From NCBI GenBank assembly GCA_046483315.1, contig JAWODJ010000012.1:1-64000 (forward strand): a stretch of DNA of 64,000 nucleotides, read 5' to 3'. This DNA comes from PXAP01 sp046483315 (lineage in GTDB: Bacteria; Bacteroidota; Bacteroidia; Bacteroidales; PUMT01). The position numbers and the translations under genes were made by a program. This document shows positions 8,151 to 16,642 of the stretch, in pieces. Every line of letters starts with the position of its first letter. The stretch's first letter is position 1. The notes beneath the pieces were generated by a model. It made no database searches. It was not told the origin of the DNA and was given only the letters and a program-made list of their open reading frames with translations.

Positions 8151-11100
8151 TTACAAACCAAGTGATACACCAAACATAACCTGGCGCGGGGTAGGCCATG
8201 CTCCACGGTCAAGGCCCAGATCACCGCCTGATGAGTTCAACTCGGGATCAAGGCCGCTGTAATTTGTCAGCGTGAACAGGTTGGTCATTTGGCCGTAGAT
8301 CCTTACATTCTGTATCTGCAGTCTGTTAACCACACTTTCAGGCAGCCTGTAGCTTAACCTCAGGTTCTTCATCCTCAAAAATGAGCCGTCCTCAACAAAG
8401 TGAGTTGAAGGCTGCTGCGATCCTTCCGAAAGATCATGGATAGGCAGCTTGGCATCGGCATTGTCAACATACGGGCTGCCCCATGAATTGTACAGCGCAT
8501 CCTTGCTCTTTCCTCCGTTGAACATACCGAAGTCGATCCAGCGGCGTACGTAGTTGATCATATCATTGCCGTAGCTTCCGTAGAAGAACATGTTAAGGTC
8601 GAAATTGCCGTATCCCAGGTCAATGTTAAGCCCACCTGTGAAATCAGGATGCGGGTTACCGATATATTCCATATCATCAGGATTGATAACTTCGTCGCCG
8701 TTAGTGTTCTGGTACTTGAAGCGGCCCGGAGCGTTGTAGTCGCCAAAGGCGGGATGAGCATCGGCCTCAGCCTGGTCCTGGAAAATGCCCTCGACAACGT
8801 ACCCGTAAAACTCAGGGAAAGCGGTTCCCACGGAAGCCCTGGTATAGGACATCTGGCGCTCCGAGCCCATGATAAGCTCTTCCTCTACATCGTCGGCAAG
8901 CTTCAGTATCTCATTCCTGTAACGCGACAGTGTTCCCGTTACGGCATACCTGAGCTGTCCGCCCATAGCGGTATTGTTATACCCAAGCTCTATGTCGAAG
9001 CCGGTGTTGAGCATCTCGCCGATATTTACAAAGGGTGGGGTGGCGATACCTACAACCTGGGGTACACTGAGCCTGTAGAGCATATCCGATGTGTTTCTCT
9101 GCCATACATCGGCCGAAAAGTTCACTGTGCTGTTCAGGACCGTCAGATCAAGGCCGAGGTTTACCGTTTCAGTGGTCTCCCAGGTTACGTTGGAGTTACC
9201 GACTGTGGAAGGCTGAAATCCTTGTACCGAAGATGTATTTGATCCGTCAATTGCATATGCCGAGTGCATGATATTAGTGCCATAGGTTGAGTAGATGTTG
9301 TAATTACCAATCCTGTCGTTACCCGACATACCCCATCCGATCCTCAGTTTTGCAAAATCGAGCCAGCTTCTGGTACCTGCCATAAAGTCTTCCTGCGACA
9401 GTGCCCAGGCAAATGATGCTGCCGGGAAGGTGGCATACCGGTTTTCGGCTCCGAATCGCGACGAGCCGTCGCGGCGCACAGTGGCCTCTAACAGGTACCT
9501 TCCCATCAGGTCATAGTTCACACGGCCGAAGATGGAGAAGAGTGACCATTCCGAACCCGAACCTGAATTGGCCTGGTTGATCTCACCTGCAGAAAGCTGC
9601 ATGTAATTGGGATCGGTTGAGAAATACTGGCTCCTGGAAGCGTCCATCCACTTGTAGTCGTTCTCAATGGCCTCGGTGCCAAGTATCACGTTGATCCTGT
9701 GATCATTGCCTATAGTGGTCTGGTAATTAAGCGTGTTGGACCAGTTCCACTGCAGGGAGTAGTTATTGCTCCTGGAGAGCCCGTCGATCCGGTTGGGCTC
9801 GGAGTGTTCAAAGTTGGCAAGGTTCATCCACCAGCCGTTCCACTGACCGTAGTTGTAGCCCAGAGTGGACCGGAAGGTAAGCCCTTCATACAGGTCGGCT
9901 TCACCAAACACGTTACCCAGAATCCGGAACCACTGTCCGCCGTTATTTTTGGAACGCTCGAGCATTGCTACCGGGTTACCCGAGTTACCCATTCCGGGAG
10001 CTCTTGATCCGGCAAAATTACCTGCTATATCATATACCGGTATGATAGGCTGTGAGCGGTATGCCTGCGAAATAACCGTACCCTCGCCATTGTCGCCAAG
10101 GTTACCGAAGTTATTGGTGTTGATAACCTGCACAGACTGACCTGCACTCAACCAGCTGTTAAACCTTGCATCGGCATTGTTGCGGAAGGTGAACCTGGTA
10201 AACCCGGTATTTTCAAGCATACCCTCCTCGTCAAGGTAACTTCCCGAAAAGGAATAGGTCACATTCTCTCCGCCGCCGGTAACAGAAAGGTCGTACTCCT
10301 GCACAACTCCGTTCCTGTATATTTCATCATACCAGTTTGTTCCCGGCACGCTGGCCTCATAAATCTGAAAATCAGGATAACTGTAAAGCGACTCGTCAAC
10401 GCTCATTGCGCCGGCAGGCAGGATATAATTGGGTATCCTGGGCTCAGTGCCGTCTCCGTACTGAGGATGTGCATAATCCACCCCGGGAGTGCGGCCTCTG
10501 TTCTCGGCCTCCAGCCAGAGCATCTCACCATACTCTTCAGTATTGAGCAGGTCGTACTGGTTAACAGCCTGCGTTATGCCGGTACGGGCATTGAAATTAA
10601 CTGTAGGTGCCTGGCCTTCACGGCCCCTCTTGGTGGTAATTATTATAACACCGTTTGCACCCCTTGTACCGTATATAGCGGCCGATGAGGCGTCCTTAAG
10701 AACCGATATTGACTCGATGTCATTGGGGTTAAGGTTGTTACCCGGACCCGAGGGCACCCCGTCAATAATATACAGGGGGTTGGCGTCGTTTATGGTACCG
10801 AGACCGCGAACACGCACGGTGGCATCTCCACCGGGGGTGTTTGAGGTGGTAACGGTAACACCCGATACCTGCCCCTGGATACGCCCCATGGTACTGGGTG
10901 CTGTCGAGATCTCCATCTTGTCGCCCGACATGGAAGAGACCGAACCTGTCAGCTCCTCCCTCATACGTGTACCGTAACCTACGACAACTATCTCGTCAAT
11001 GGCACGGAATTCCTCCTGAATTGTCACTTCCAGAACCTCGCGGCCCTCTATCGGAACACGCTGCCTGGCATATCCCACAAAGGAGAAAATGAGAATGGAA

Positions 11101-11369
11101 TTCGGATCAGGCGTGGTAAGGGTAAATCTGCCGTCAGCATCGGTAATGGTACCGATTGTTGTGCCTTCAACAAGCACGTTAACACCCGGCAGGGATACCC
11201 CTTCAGCGTCGCTGACGGTACCCGTAACCTCGTGTTCCTGGGCATTCACCTGAAAAGCAAGCAGGATCATAACCAGAAAAGCGCCTGTGAATTTAAGCAT
11301 CAAAGAACTCTTTTTTCGGAAATGTTCCATCGGAGAAAACAAATTTCCGGTTTTAGGTAGTTTTTTCAT
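8151..11369 (-). CDS. SusC/RagA TonB-dependent outer membrane receptor (pair 1)
   Basis: Imports large ligands across the outer membrane using TonB energy, with the downstream SusD as lid. From the preferred start it has 1072 residues: signal peptide (MILLAFQVNAQ), a carboxypeptidase-regulatory-like domain beginning HEVTGTVSDAEG, the plug with VVVGYGTRMREELTGSVS, the SusC signature YGTRGANGVIIITTK, and a long 22-strand-type barrel. I placed the start at the ATG at 11369, which gives a basic N-terminus followed by the hydrophobic segment; an in-frame codon at 11414 adds 15 residues with no signal character. A promoter lies 130-160 bases upstream of this start. No neighbouring degradative enzymes are present. 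Confidence 0.93.
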   Translation of the reverse strand: MKKLPKTGNLFSPMEHFRKKSSLMLKFTGAFLVMILLAFQVNAQEHEVTGTVSDAEGVSLPGVNVLVEGTTIGTITDADGRFTLTTPDPNSILIFSFVGYARQRVPIEGREVLEVTIQEEFRAIDEIVVVGYGTRMREELTGSVSSMSGDKMEISTAPSTMGRIQGQVSGVTVTTSNTPGGDATVRVRGLGTINDANPLYIIDGVPSGPGNNLNPNDIESISVLKDASSAAIYGTRGANGVIIITTKRGREGQAPTVNFNARTGITQAVNQYDLLNTEEYGEMLWLEAENRGRTPGVDYAHPQYGDGTEPRIPNYILPAGAMSVDESLYSYPDFQIYEASVPGTNWYDEIYRNGVVQEYDLSVTGGGENVTYSFSGSYLDEEGMLENTGFTRFTFRNNADARFNSWLSAGQSVQVINTNNFGNLGDNGEGTVISQAYRSQPIIPVYDIAGNFAGSRAPGMGNSGNPVAMLERSKNNGGQWFRILGNVFGEADLYEGLTFRSTLGYNYGQWNGWWMNLANFEHSEPNRIDGLSRSNNYSLQWNWSNTLNYQTTIGNDHRINVILGTEAIENDYKWMDASRSQYFSTDPNYMQLSAGEINQANSGSGSEWSLFSIFGRVNYDLMGRYLLEATVRRDGSSRFGAENRYATFPAASFAWALSQEDFMAGTRSWLDFAKLRIGWGMSGNDRIGNYNIYSTYGTNIMHSAYAIDGSNTSSVQGFQPSTVGNSNVTWETTETVNLGLDLTVLNSTVNFSADVWQRNTSDMLYRLSVPQVVGIATPPFVNIGEMLNTGFDIELGYNNTAMGGQLRYAVTGTLSRYRNEILKLADDVEEELIMGSERQMSYTRASVGTAFPEFYGYVVEGIFQDQAEADAHPAFGDYNAPGRFKYQNTNGDEVINPDDMEYIGNPHPDFTGGLNIDLGYGNFDLNMFFYGSYGNDMINYVRRWIDFGMFNGGKSKDALYNSWGSPYVDNADAKLPIHDLSEGSQQPSTHFVEDGSFLRMKNLRLSYRLPESVVNRLQIQNVRIYGQMTNLFTLTNYSGLDPELNSSGGDLGLDRGAWPTPRQVMFGVSLGL

Positions 11370-11713
11370 AAATGTGTAAGGTTTTAAGGTTAAAAAAACA
11401 ATTGGCACGGACATCTGAAAACCGTGCCTGTTCAGAAAAAATCAGTTGAGGTTTATTCTCATACAGTTAGTATTAAAAATTAATAATCATAAACCGTCCA
11501 AATATATCAACAAAAAAAGAGAAACAAAACAAAATGTTAAAAAAATTTAAAAACTCACCATCCGTTTCGGGAGATTATGAGCAACCGGGATTATTGCCCG
11601 GCCTCTGTTTGCAGCACATGCACAGCTGTCGGTATTGATACAATAGATGCATTAAGGGTGCCGGGAGTTGCAGTAACAGGATACTTTTTTATTGTCACCT
11701 CAGGCAGGTGTTT
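11370..11713. other. Intergenic region, SusC leader and promoter
   Basis: This 344-base stretch separates the susC start from the end of the DUF5606 gene. Bases 11370-11495 would form a 5' leader of about 125 bases for susC, and the promoter is at 11499-11528. The rest, 11530-11713, is the 3' flank of the DUF5606 gene. No further gene or strong terminator was seen. Confidence 0.5.
11499..11528 (-). promoter_or_regulatory. Promoter for susC/susD pair 1
   Basis: On the minus strand, TTTG (11528-11525) precedes an exact TATATTTG (11506-11499) with an 18-base spacer, close to the Bacteroidota consensus. Confidence 0.55.
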
Positions 11714-12160
11714 CTACTCCTCTCCCATTCCCCCGTCAGTGTCACTCTTCTGCCCTCCGTTATTCTCAGTGCCGGTAACGGGTTTTATCAGATCATATTT
11801 CACAAGAAGATTGTACCAGCTTATTATCTTCCTTATATCCGAAACATAAACCCTCTCCCGGTCATATTCAGGAAGCACATCTTCAAAAAGCTTTTTCAGT
11901 TCACCGTCAGGTGATTTGCGGGAGGGTGCTTCATTACCCCCGCAATGACTGTATATTTTCCTGAAAACTTCTGACAGGGGCACCTCTTCAGTTTCGGTAA
12001 AGACAGCTGTCTCCTCCAGGGTGCTGATCCTGGAAGATGAGTAGACACTCATCCGTTTTTTGTCTTCAAGAGATTCCACAATTATGGCATTTCTTCCCTG
12101 TGAGATAAACCGGAACAAACCGGGATAACCCGATATAGCCAATAAATCCTTTAAATCCAT
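11714..12160 (-). CDS. DUF5606 family protein
   Basis: A 148-residue cytoplasmic protein without signal peptide or membrane segment. Its N-terminus (MDLKDLLAISGYPGLFRFI) and the following KRMSVYSSSRISTLEETAVF segment match what I know of the Bacteroidota DUF5606 family, of unknown function. Helical segments near the C-terminus include IRKIISWYNLLVKYDLIKP. The tail is acidic and low-complexity. It is the last gene of a run reading nusB, DUF1573, yajC, ybbR-like, coaE, DUF5606, an order I associate with Bacteroidota. Its gap to coaE is only 25 bases. The conserved position suggests a housekeeping role. Confidence 0.75.
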   Translation of the reverse strand: MDLKDLLAISGYPGLFRFISQGRNAIIVESLEDKKRMSVYSSSRISTLEETAVFTETEEVPLSEVFRKIYSHCGGNEAPSRKSPDGELKKLFEDVLPEYDRERVYVSDIRKIISWYNLLVKYDLIKPVTGTENNGGQKSDTDGGMGEE

Positions 12161-12185
12161 TCGTTTATATTATTTTTGGTGAATT

Positions 12186-12794
12186 TTATTTTTTCATACC
12201 CTCAGGCAGGCACCCGGTGCTGAACTCATTATGCAGCTTCAGTATAAGGGCAAGCATGCCCCGGCTGTTGTCATTTTTAATTACCACTCCGGCAAGAGGT
12301 ATCTTTCTTTCATCCGGCCACTGGCTCTGCATCCTCTTTCTGATGCCTGCAGCGGATTCCCCGTCCCGTTCCATAATACGTTTTAGCCTTTGATGCCGGG
12401 GGGCAGTGACAAGTAATACGGTGTCAAGCCCGGCATATATGCCCGTCTCAAAAAGTATCGCCGCCTCCTTGACAATATAGGGCACGTCACCCTGTTTTTC
12501 TGCCCATGATATAAAATCCCTCCTTACGGCGGGATGAACGATACCGTTTAACCTTTCAAGGGCACCGGGATTACCGAATACCTTGCCGGCAAGGGCCCTC
12601 CGGTCGGGCATTCCCCCCTTTATGACCTCTTTGCCGAAAGCATCCTCAAGGAGTCTTTGCAGCTGCCTGTCACAGTCCATTATTCTTTGTGCCTCTTTGT
12701 CGGAATTGTAAACCGGAACGCCAAGGGCAGAGAAAACGCGGCACACCAAAGATTTGCCCGCCCCTATTCCTCCGGTAACGCCAATTTTAAGCAT
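12186..12794 (-). CDS. coaE: Dephospho-CoA kinase
   Basis: Catalyses the last step of coenzyme A synthesis, ATP-dependent phosphorylation of the ribose 3'-hydroxyl of dephospho-CoA. The 202-residue protein starts with a P-loop GGIGAGKS at residues 8-15, followed by NSDKEAQRIMD (substrate-binding lid region) and GIVHPAVRRDF, all typical of CoaE. Length is normal for the family. It lies 2 bases downstream of the ybbR-like gene, so translation is probably coupled. The earlier CoA steps CoaB and CoaC are encoded as a fusion at 62.6-63.8 kb in this window. Confidence 0.95.
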   Translation of the reverse strand: MLKIGVTGGIGAGKSLVCRVFSALGVPVYNSDKEAQRIMDCDRQLQRLLEDAFGKEVIKGGMPDRRALAGKVFGNPGALERLNGIVHPAVRRDFISWAEKQGDVPYIVKEAAILFETGIYAGLDTVLLVTAPRHQRLKRIMERDGESAAGIRKRMQSQWPDERKIPLAGVVIKNDNSRGMLALILKLHNEFSTGCLPEGMKK

Positions 12795-12796
12795 TA

Positions 12797-13867
12797 TTAC
12801 TGATTTTCCTGCACGCCATTTGTCTCTTCTTCATTTTCCGGACTTTCATATTCCGGTATCTCATCTTTTTCTACTGTCTCAATAATATAATCTACGGTGC
12901 GCGGATAAAACCGGGGCGATCTGATAAACTCCGGATGCCTGACAAGCCGCACCTCAAGCCTCCCGTTTCCTGGGGCAGGACTTTTATAATCGGCCACTGC
13001 CAGAAACTGGGAAGGGTTGACCCGGTCATAATCGGTTAATGCCACCATAAAAGAAACGGTAATATCTGCAGGGAATGTTTTCATTGTCAATGTGTCGGGC
13101 AAATTTAAAGGTTCGACCGGAACTTTCAGGCCGGCTTCCGTGAACTGTTCTACAGGGATGGTTACCGAAACGCTGTTTTCTGAAAAATCAAGCATATCGA
13201 TTTCAGGAATATCAAGGTCTCTCCGGACAGGCTCATTTACACCGGTAAGTCTCAATGTCCGGGTTGGAACAAATTCCATGGTGTCAATTACAGATGCAGG
13301 CCCGGATACTATCAAAGTATCCGGCTCAACGGCAATGCTCCCCTTTATCATGAACTGCCGCTCAAACTGAAGGTCATACACCGGCTTTACAGGAAGCTTC
13401 CTGCTCACCATATCGGTAAAACTGAAAAACAGGGTGTCGGGTCTTATATCCAGGATCTCAATATCTGCTCCCAGCTGTCCGGATATCCTGTTGGCAGCAA
13501 CCGATGAAAGTATGTAGAAATTCCTTGTATTCGTATCGGGTAGCCGGTTAAGGGAAAATGAATTCACGTCAAAAATGATAGGCAGCAGGCGGCGGCTTAT
13601 ATAATACCTTAAAAGTGTATAGCCGTGAGAATTCACTGTCAGCTCGAGATTTGAGGGCAACTCCCCCACCATCACCATATTCTCGGGAAAATTGGTGTAT
13701 CTTACCGGGTACTCTATACTGGTTGTATATTGACGGCCCAGGGCACTCAGGAACCAGAATATTGCAGAGACAACCAGGAAAAACAGAAATACCATGACCC
13801 TGCGGTCAGGCTGAAGCCCTGAAAATCTCCCAAAGGCCCTCCTTATTATGTTATGCTCCCGATCCAA
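12797..13867 (-). CDS. YbbR-like domain protein
   Basis: A 356-residue membrane-anchored protein. One N-terminal transmembrane helix (VMVFLFFLVVSAIFWFLSAL, about residues 24-43) is followed by tandem YbbR-like repeats with the patterns VSGPASVIDTMEFV and LDIPEIDMLDFSENSVSVTIP; the C-terminal tail is acidic. In other bacteria YbbR proteins associate with CdaA-type diadenylate cyclases, but no cdaA is in this window. In this operon it sits between yajC and coaE. A short acidic C-terminus rich in Glu and Asn looks disordered. Function in Bacteroidota is not established. Confidence 0.85.
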   Translation of the reverse strand: MDREHNIIRRAFGRFSGLQPDRRVMVFLFFLVVSAIFWFLSALGRQYTTSIEYPVRYTNFPENMVMVGELPSNLELTVNSHGYTLLRYYISRRLLPIIFDVNSFSLNRLPDTNTRNFYILSSVAANRISGQLGADIEILDIRPDTLFFSFTDMVSRKLPVKPVYDLQFERQFMIKGSIAVEPDTLIVSGPASVIDTMEFVPTRTLRLTGVNEPVRRDLDIPEIDMLDFSENSVSVTIPVEQFTEAGLKVPVEPLNLPDTLTMKTFPADITVSFMVALTDYDRVNPSQFLAVADYKSPAPGNGRLEVRLVRHPEFIRSPRFYPRTVDYIIETVEKDEIPEYESPENEEETNGVQENQ

Positions 13868-13980
13868 ATATTACAAATAACTATACAACACAGGGGACTT
13901 TTAATAACACTCCTTCAACGGGATTAATGCCCTGACAGGCAGAAACAGATTATCCCGTTCAGGCATACCGCACCTGTAAA

Positions 13981-14304
13981 TTATTTCTGTGTGGTAAGGT
14001 CGGTCGGGTCTTTAAGAACCGCATTCTTGTCAACCTTGACATGTACATTGTTTCCCACATCGATTGTTATTACCTGTCCCGAAATATCATTAATCTTTCC
14101 ATATATCCCTCCGGTTGTAACAATCTTGTCCCCCTTCTTCAGCGACTCCCTGAAATTTCTCAGATCTTTCTGCTTTTTCATCTGGGGCCGTATCATGAAA
14201 AAATAAAATACCAGTATGATCAGCAAAAGAGGCAAAAAGGAGATAAACGGACTTTGCCCCTCCTGGGGGGGCGCCATAAGCCATAAAACAGTCAAATCAG
14301 TCAT
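13981..14304 (-). CDS. yajC: Preprotein translocase subunit YajC
   Basis: A 107-residue single-span inner-membrane protein that accompanies SecDF in the Sec translocon. The membrane helix (FLPLLLIILVFYFFMIRPQM, about residues 23-42) is followed by the family-diagnostic RPQMKKQKD, the VTTGGIYGKI motif and the small beta domain ending in VHVKVDKNAV. Length is normal. It lies in the nusB-to-coaE operon, between the DUF1573 lipoprotein and the ybbR-like gene. SecD and SecF are not in the window. Confidence 0.95.
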   Translation of the reverse strand: MTDLTVLWLMAPPQEGQSPFISFLPLLLIILVFYFFMIRPQMKKQKDLRNFRESLKKGDKIVTTGGIYGKINDISGQVITIDVGNNVHVKVDKNAVLKDPTDLTTQK

Positions 14305-14333
14305 TATTATATTGGTTTTTGGTATAAAAAAAA

Positions 14334-14759
14334 TTATTCTATCATTGCACGCACGGCAAGAGTGACAACACTGTTTTCCGCATTGGTAAGCAGCTGTACG
14401 GTCTTTGTCTGCCGTCCCCTGAATCCCCGGGTATCGAATATAACCTTTATCCTGCCTTCCCCTCCTGGTGGCAGGGGTTTGTTATCATACTCCGGAACCG
14501 TACATCCACAGTCCGCCCTTGCCGAATGAATAACCAGCGATGCATCCCCCGTATTATTATAAATAAAATCATAAACAAGCTTCTCACCGTGCTTCACGGT
14601 TCCGAAATCATGCCTGATGGAACGGAACTCAATACCTGCCGTTCCGTCCTCGTTGAGTTGCCCATTCTCACCGGCAGCAATACCGGATGAACCGGAATTG
14701 TCAACGCCACATGATATACAAAGCGACAGGGCCAGAGACAAAATAATCACAATTCTCAT
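14334..14759 (-). CDS. DUF1573 domain lipoprotein
   Basis: A 141-residue exported protein. The signal peptide carries a likely lipobox with cysteine at residue 17 (LSLCISC). A single DUF1573 domain follows (from about residue 44), with FRSIRHDFGTVKHGEKLVY, ADCGCTVPEYDNKPLPPG and GRIKVIFDTRG. The domain is an Ig-like beta-sandwich common in Bacteroidota, often with a CGC motif, which is visible here (DCGCT). Function is unknown. It is co-oriented with yajC, 29 bases apart, in the nusB operon. Confidence 0.85.
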   Translation of the reverse strand: MRIVIILSLALSLCISCGVDNSGSSGIAAGENGQLNEDGTAGIEFRSIRHDFGTVKHGEKLVYDFIYNNTGDASLVIHSARADCGCTVPEYDNKPLPPGGEGRIKVIFDTRGFRGRQTKTVQLLTNAENSVVTLAVRAMIE

Positions 14760-14842
14760 TAAATGTATTGTTATGGTTTATAAAAATTTTCAGGATAAAA
14801 GACAAAATAAACATAAATTTACTACATGAACAAACAGCACTG

Positions 14843-15799
14843 TCATTCCTCACCAATTAATCCACGTCCCCTCTTTACTATTTTGTTCTCTTCCCTGAGC
14901 TGCTGTATGATCTTATCAAGGATACCGTTTATAAAATTACTGCTTTTCCCCGTGCTGTAATACTTGGCTATCTCGATATATTCATTGAAGGACACCTTTG
15001 TGGGTATGGATTCATTTTCCAGTATCTCGGCAATTGCAAGTTCAAGTATCAGGATATCCATAAAGGCTATCCTGTCAACATCCCAGTTACGGGTATGCCT
15101 GTCTATAAGCCTTTCATATTCTTTATGATGAATTATCAGATTCCGGAACAGCTTTTTTGCAAACTCCCTGTCTTCTTCATCCCTGAACAGGGGGTATACG
15201 GGAATTCCGGAACTGTCACTGTCACTGCCCCTGAATTTCCTGAGACTCTTCTCTGCCATACGGACAGCAAACTCAAGATCATCGTTCCAGTATATACTCC
15301 TTTCCTCCAGTACCTGGTCGAGAGATAAAGAAGTCATTATAATCTCATCAAGAATCCGCAACACGAATTGCCTGTCCGATTTCCATGACACATCACTTTC
15401 ATTAAGGTACTCAGAATATATTTCGCTCTCAATAATCCTGTTATAGATTTCCCTGATCAGCTCAGGATGATTTGCCCATGATATTTTATGCTTTTTTATC
15501 AGGTCTTTAAGCAGCTCATGATCCTCCAGGTGACGGATAAGAAGGTTATCAGTAAAACGGGTATTGGGATGCAGGTCTTCATAGTTCGGGGAAAGCTTTG
15601 AGCGGGCAAGGTCAATTCTTCTGCGCGCGTATGCTGCCAGTTCAATAATAAGCAAAAAAACGGAAAGGTAAAGTTCGTAGGTCTTTCCAACACCATGAAA
15701 CAATTCTTTCTCAGACCTGTCCGGAGAATCCGTGCCGGACATGAAATATGCATAAGCCGCCTGCAAGACCTTTATTCTTAATAATCTTCTGCTTATCAT
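14843..15799 (-). CDS. nusB: Transcription antitermination protein NusB, long Bacteroidota form
   Basis: NusB with NusE (S10) forms the BoxA-binding complex that prevents premature termination of rRNA transcripts. This 318-residue version has the NusB fold in its C-terminal part (DRIAFMDILILELAIAEI, then IPTKVSFNEYIEIAKYYST and FINGILDKI) and a long N-terminal extension usual in Bacteroidota. I place the start at the ATG at 15799 (MISRRLLRIKVLQAAYAYF). A longer frame continues 36 codons upstream to 15907, but those codons lie inside a repeat element and are not NusB-like. The gene probably begins the operon that ends with the DUF5606 gene. Confidence 0.92.
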   Translation of the reverse strand: MISRRLLRIKVLQAAYAYFMSGTDSPDRSEKELFHGVGKTYELYLSVFLLIIELAAYARRRIDLARSKLSPNYEDLHPNTRFTDNLLIRHLEDHELLKDLIKKHKISWANHPELIREIYNRIIESEIYSEYLNESDVSWKSDRQFVLRILDEIIMTSLSLDQVLEERSIYWNDDLEFAVRMAEKSLRKFRGSDSDSSGIPVYPLFRDEEDREFAKKLFRNLIIHHKEYERLIDRHTRNWDVDRIAFMDILILELAIAEILENESIPTKVSFNEYIEIAKYYSTGKSSNFINGILDKIIQQLREENKIVKRGRGLIGEE

Positions 15800-15806
15800 T
15801 TTATTT

Positions 15807-15994
15807 AGTGTCTGTCCATAATGTCCGCCTGCTGCGTTACGCTCGTCAAAAAAATGCTCATTTACCCTATGTAAACTCCGCTTTTTTTGACTTCGCAAGC
15901 CTTGCATCCGAACATTGACCTTTGGTCGAACTCACATGCTATGAATCTCTCATTTGTCAAAATTCATCAAATGTGACTTTATGATTCAGACACT
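15807..15994. repeat. Putative MITE-like dispersed element bounded by AGTGTCTG inverted repeats
   Basis: The stretch begins with AGTGTCTG (15807-15814) and ends with its complement CAGACACT (15987-15994). Similarity between the ends continues inward, CATAATG against CATAAAG. The interior contains smaller palindromes (GACC-TTT-GGTC; CATTTG...CAAATG), and its base composition and codons differ from the adjoining genes. One frame encodes the short peptide segment RSQKKRSLHRVNEHFFDE, which I believe recurs as small hypothetical proteins in other Bacteroidota, but I cannot check this here. It ends 7 bases before the nusB ATG. Bases 15995-16227 hold only AT-rich sequence and a weak minus-strand TTACTTTG (16057-16050). 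The element's identity as a mobile repeat is inference. Confidence 0.55.
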
Positions 15995-16227
15995 TACTTT
16001 ATAGACGGACTCTATTTAAAGAGCCTCTCTGAATTTATTACGGGAGGTGCAAAGTAAACATTTTTTAAACAAATAAAACCGGGTTTTGAAAAATATTTTA
16101 GACCAATTATTGGCAACAAATTTGTGTTTGGCTGTCAAAATTATTTTATTTGCTTTTAATAATCGAATATAACGGGAAGGCAATATTTTTAAACTACTCA
16201 TTTATTCATAATTAAAAAAGCTGGAAG

Positions 16228-16608
16228 ATGGAAGAGAATGAAAAAAAAGCCGAAGGTGACAACGGAGGAAGACAGGAAATTTTTTCGCAAACGGTAAGGG
16301 CGGGTAAAAGAACTTATTTTTTTGATGTCAAGGCAACAAGAAATAATGAATACTACCTTACCATTACAGAGAGTAAAAAACGATTTAACAAGGAAGGCCG
16401 GCAGTATTTTGAAAAACACAAGGTGTTCCTTTACAGGGAAGACTTCGAGAAGTTCAGGGACGGACTGACTGAAGTCATCTCTTTTATCAATAAAGAACAA
16501 CCTGTTCAGGATGAACAAAAAAAACCCCGGGGCGAAGCTGATTCGGAAAAAGATAAAGAGCTAAGTGAAAGTTTCACCGACGTCAGCTTTGACGATCTTG
16601 AAAAATAA
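16228..16608 (+). CDS. DUF3276 (PUR-alpha-like) nucleic-acid-binding protein
   Basis: A 126-residue cytoplasmic protein whose central domain (about residues 15-92) matches the Bacteroidota/spirochaete PUR-domain family DUF3276: EIFSQTVRAGKRTYFFDVKA, then YYLTITESKKRF and KHKVFLYREDFEKF. Relatives such as Borrelia BpuR bind single-stranded DNA and RNA through a Whirly-like fold. The domain is flanked by charged, probably disordered tails rich in Lys and Glu. It is monocistronic and converges with the next gene 35 bases away. A role as a nucleoid or post-transcriptional regulator is inferred from the family. Confidence 0.85.
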   Translation: MEENEKKAEGDNGGRQEIFSQTVRAGKRTYFFDVKATRNNEYYLTITESKKRFNKEGRQYFEKHKVFLYREDFEKFRDGLTEVISFINKEQPVQDEQKKPRGEADSEKDKELSESFTDVSFDDLEK

Positions 16609-16642
16609 CATCCGGCCATATCCTGCCCCGAATTGCCTTTAA

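Noticed and set aside
8649..9242. A 197-codon plus-strand open frame inside susC
   Set aside because: Antisense to the conserved SusC barrel region; no independent support.
15800..15907. A 36-codon N-terminal extension of NusB
   Set aside because: These codons lie inside the inverted-repeat element and are not NusB-like; the ATG at 15799 begins the conserved protein.
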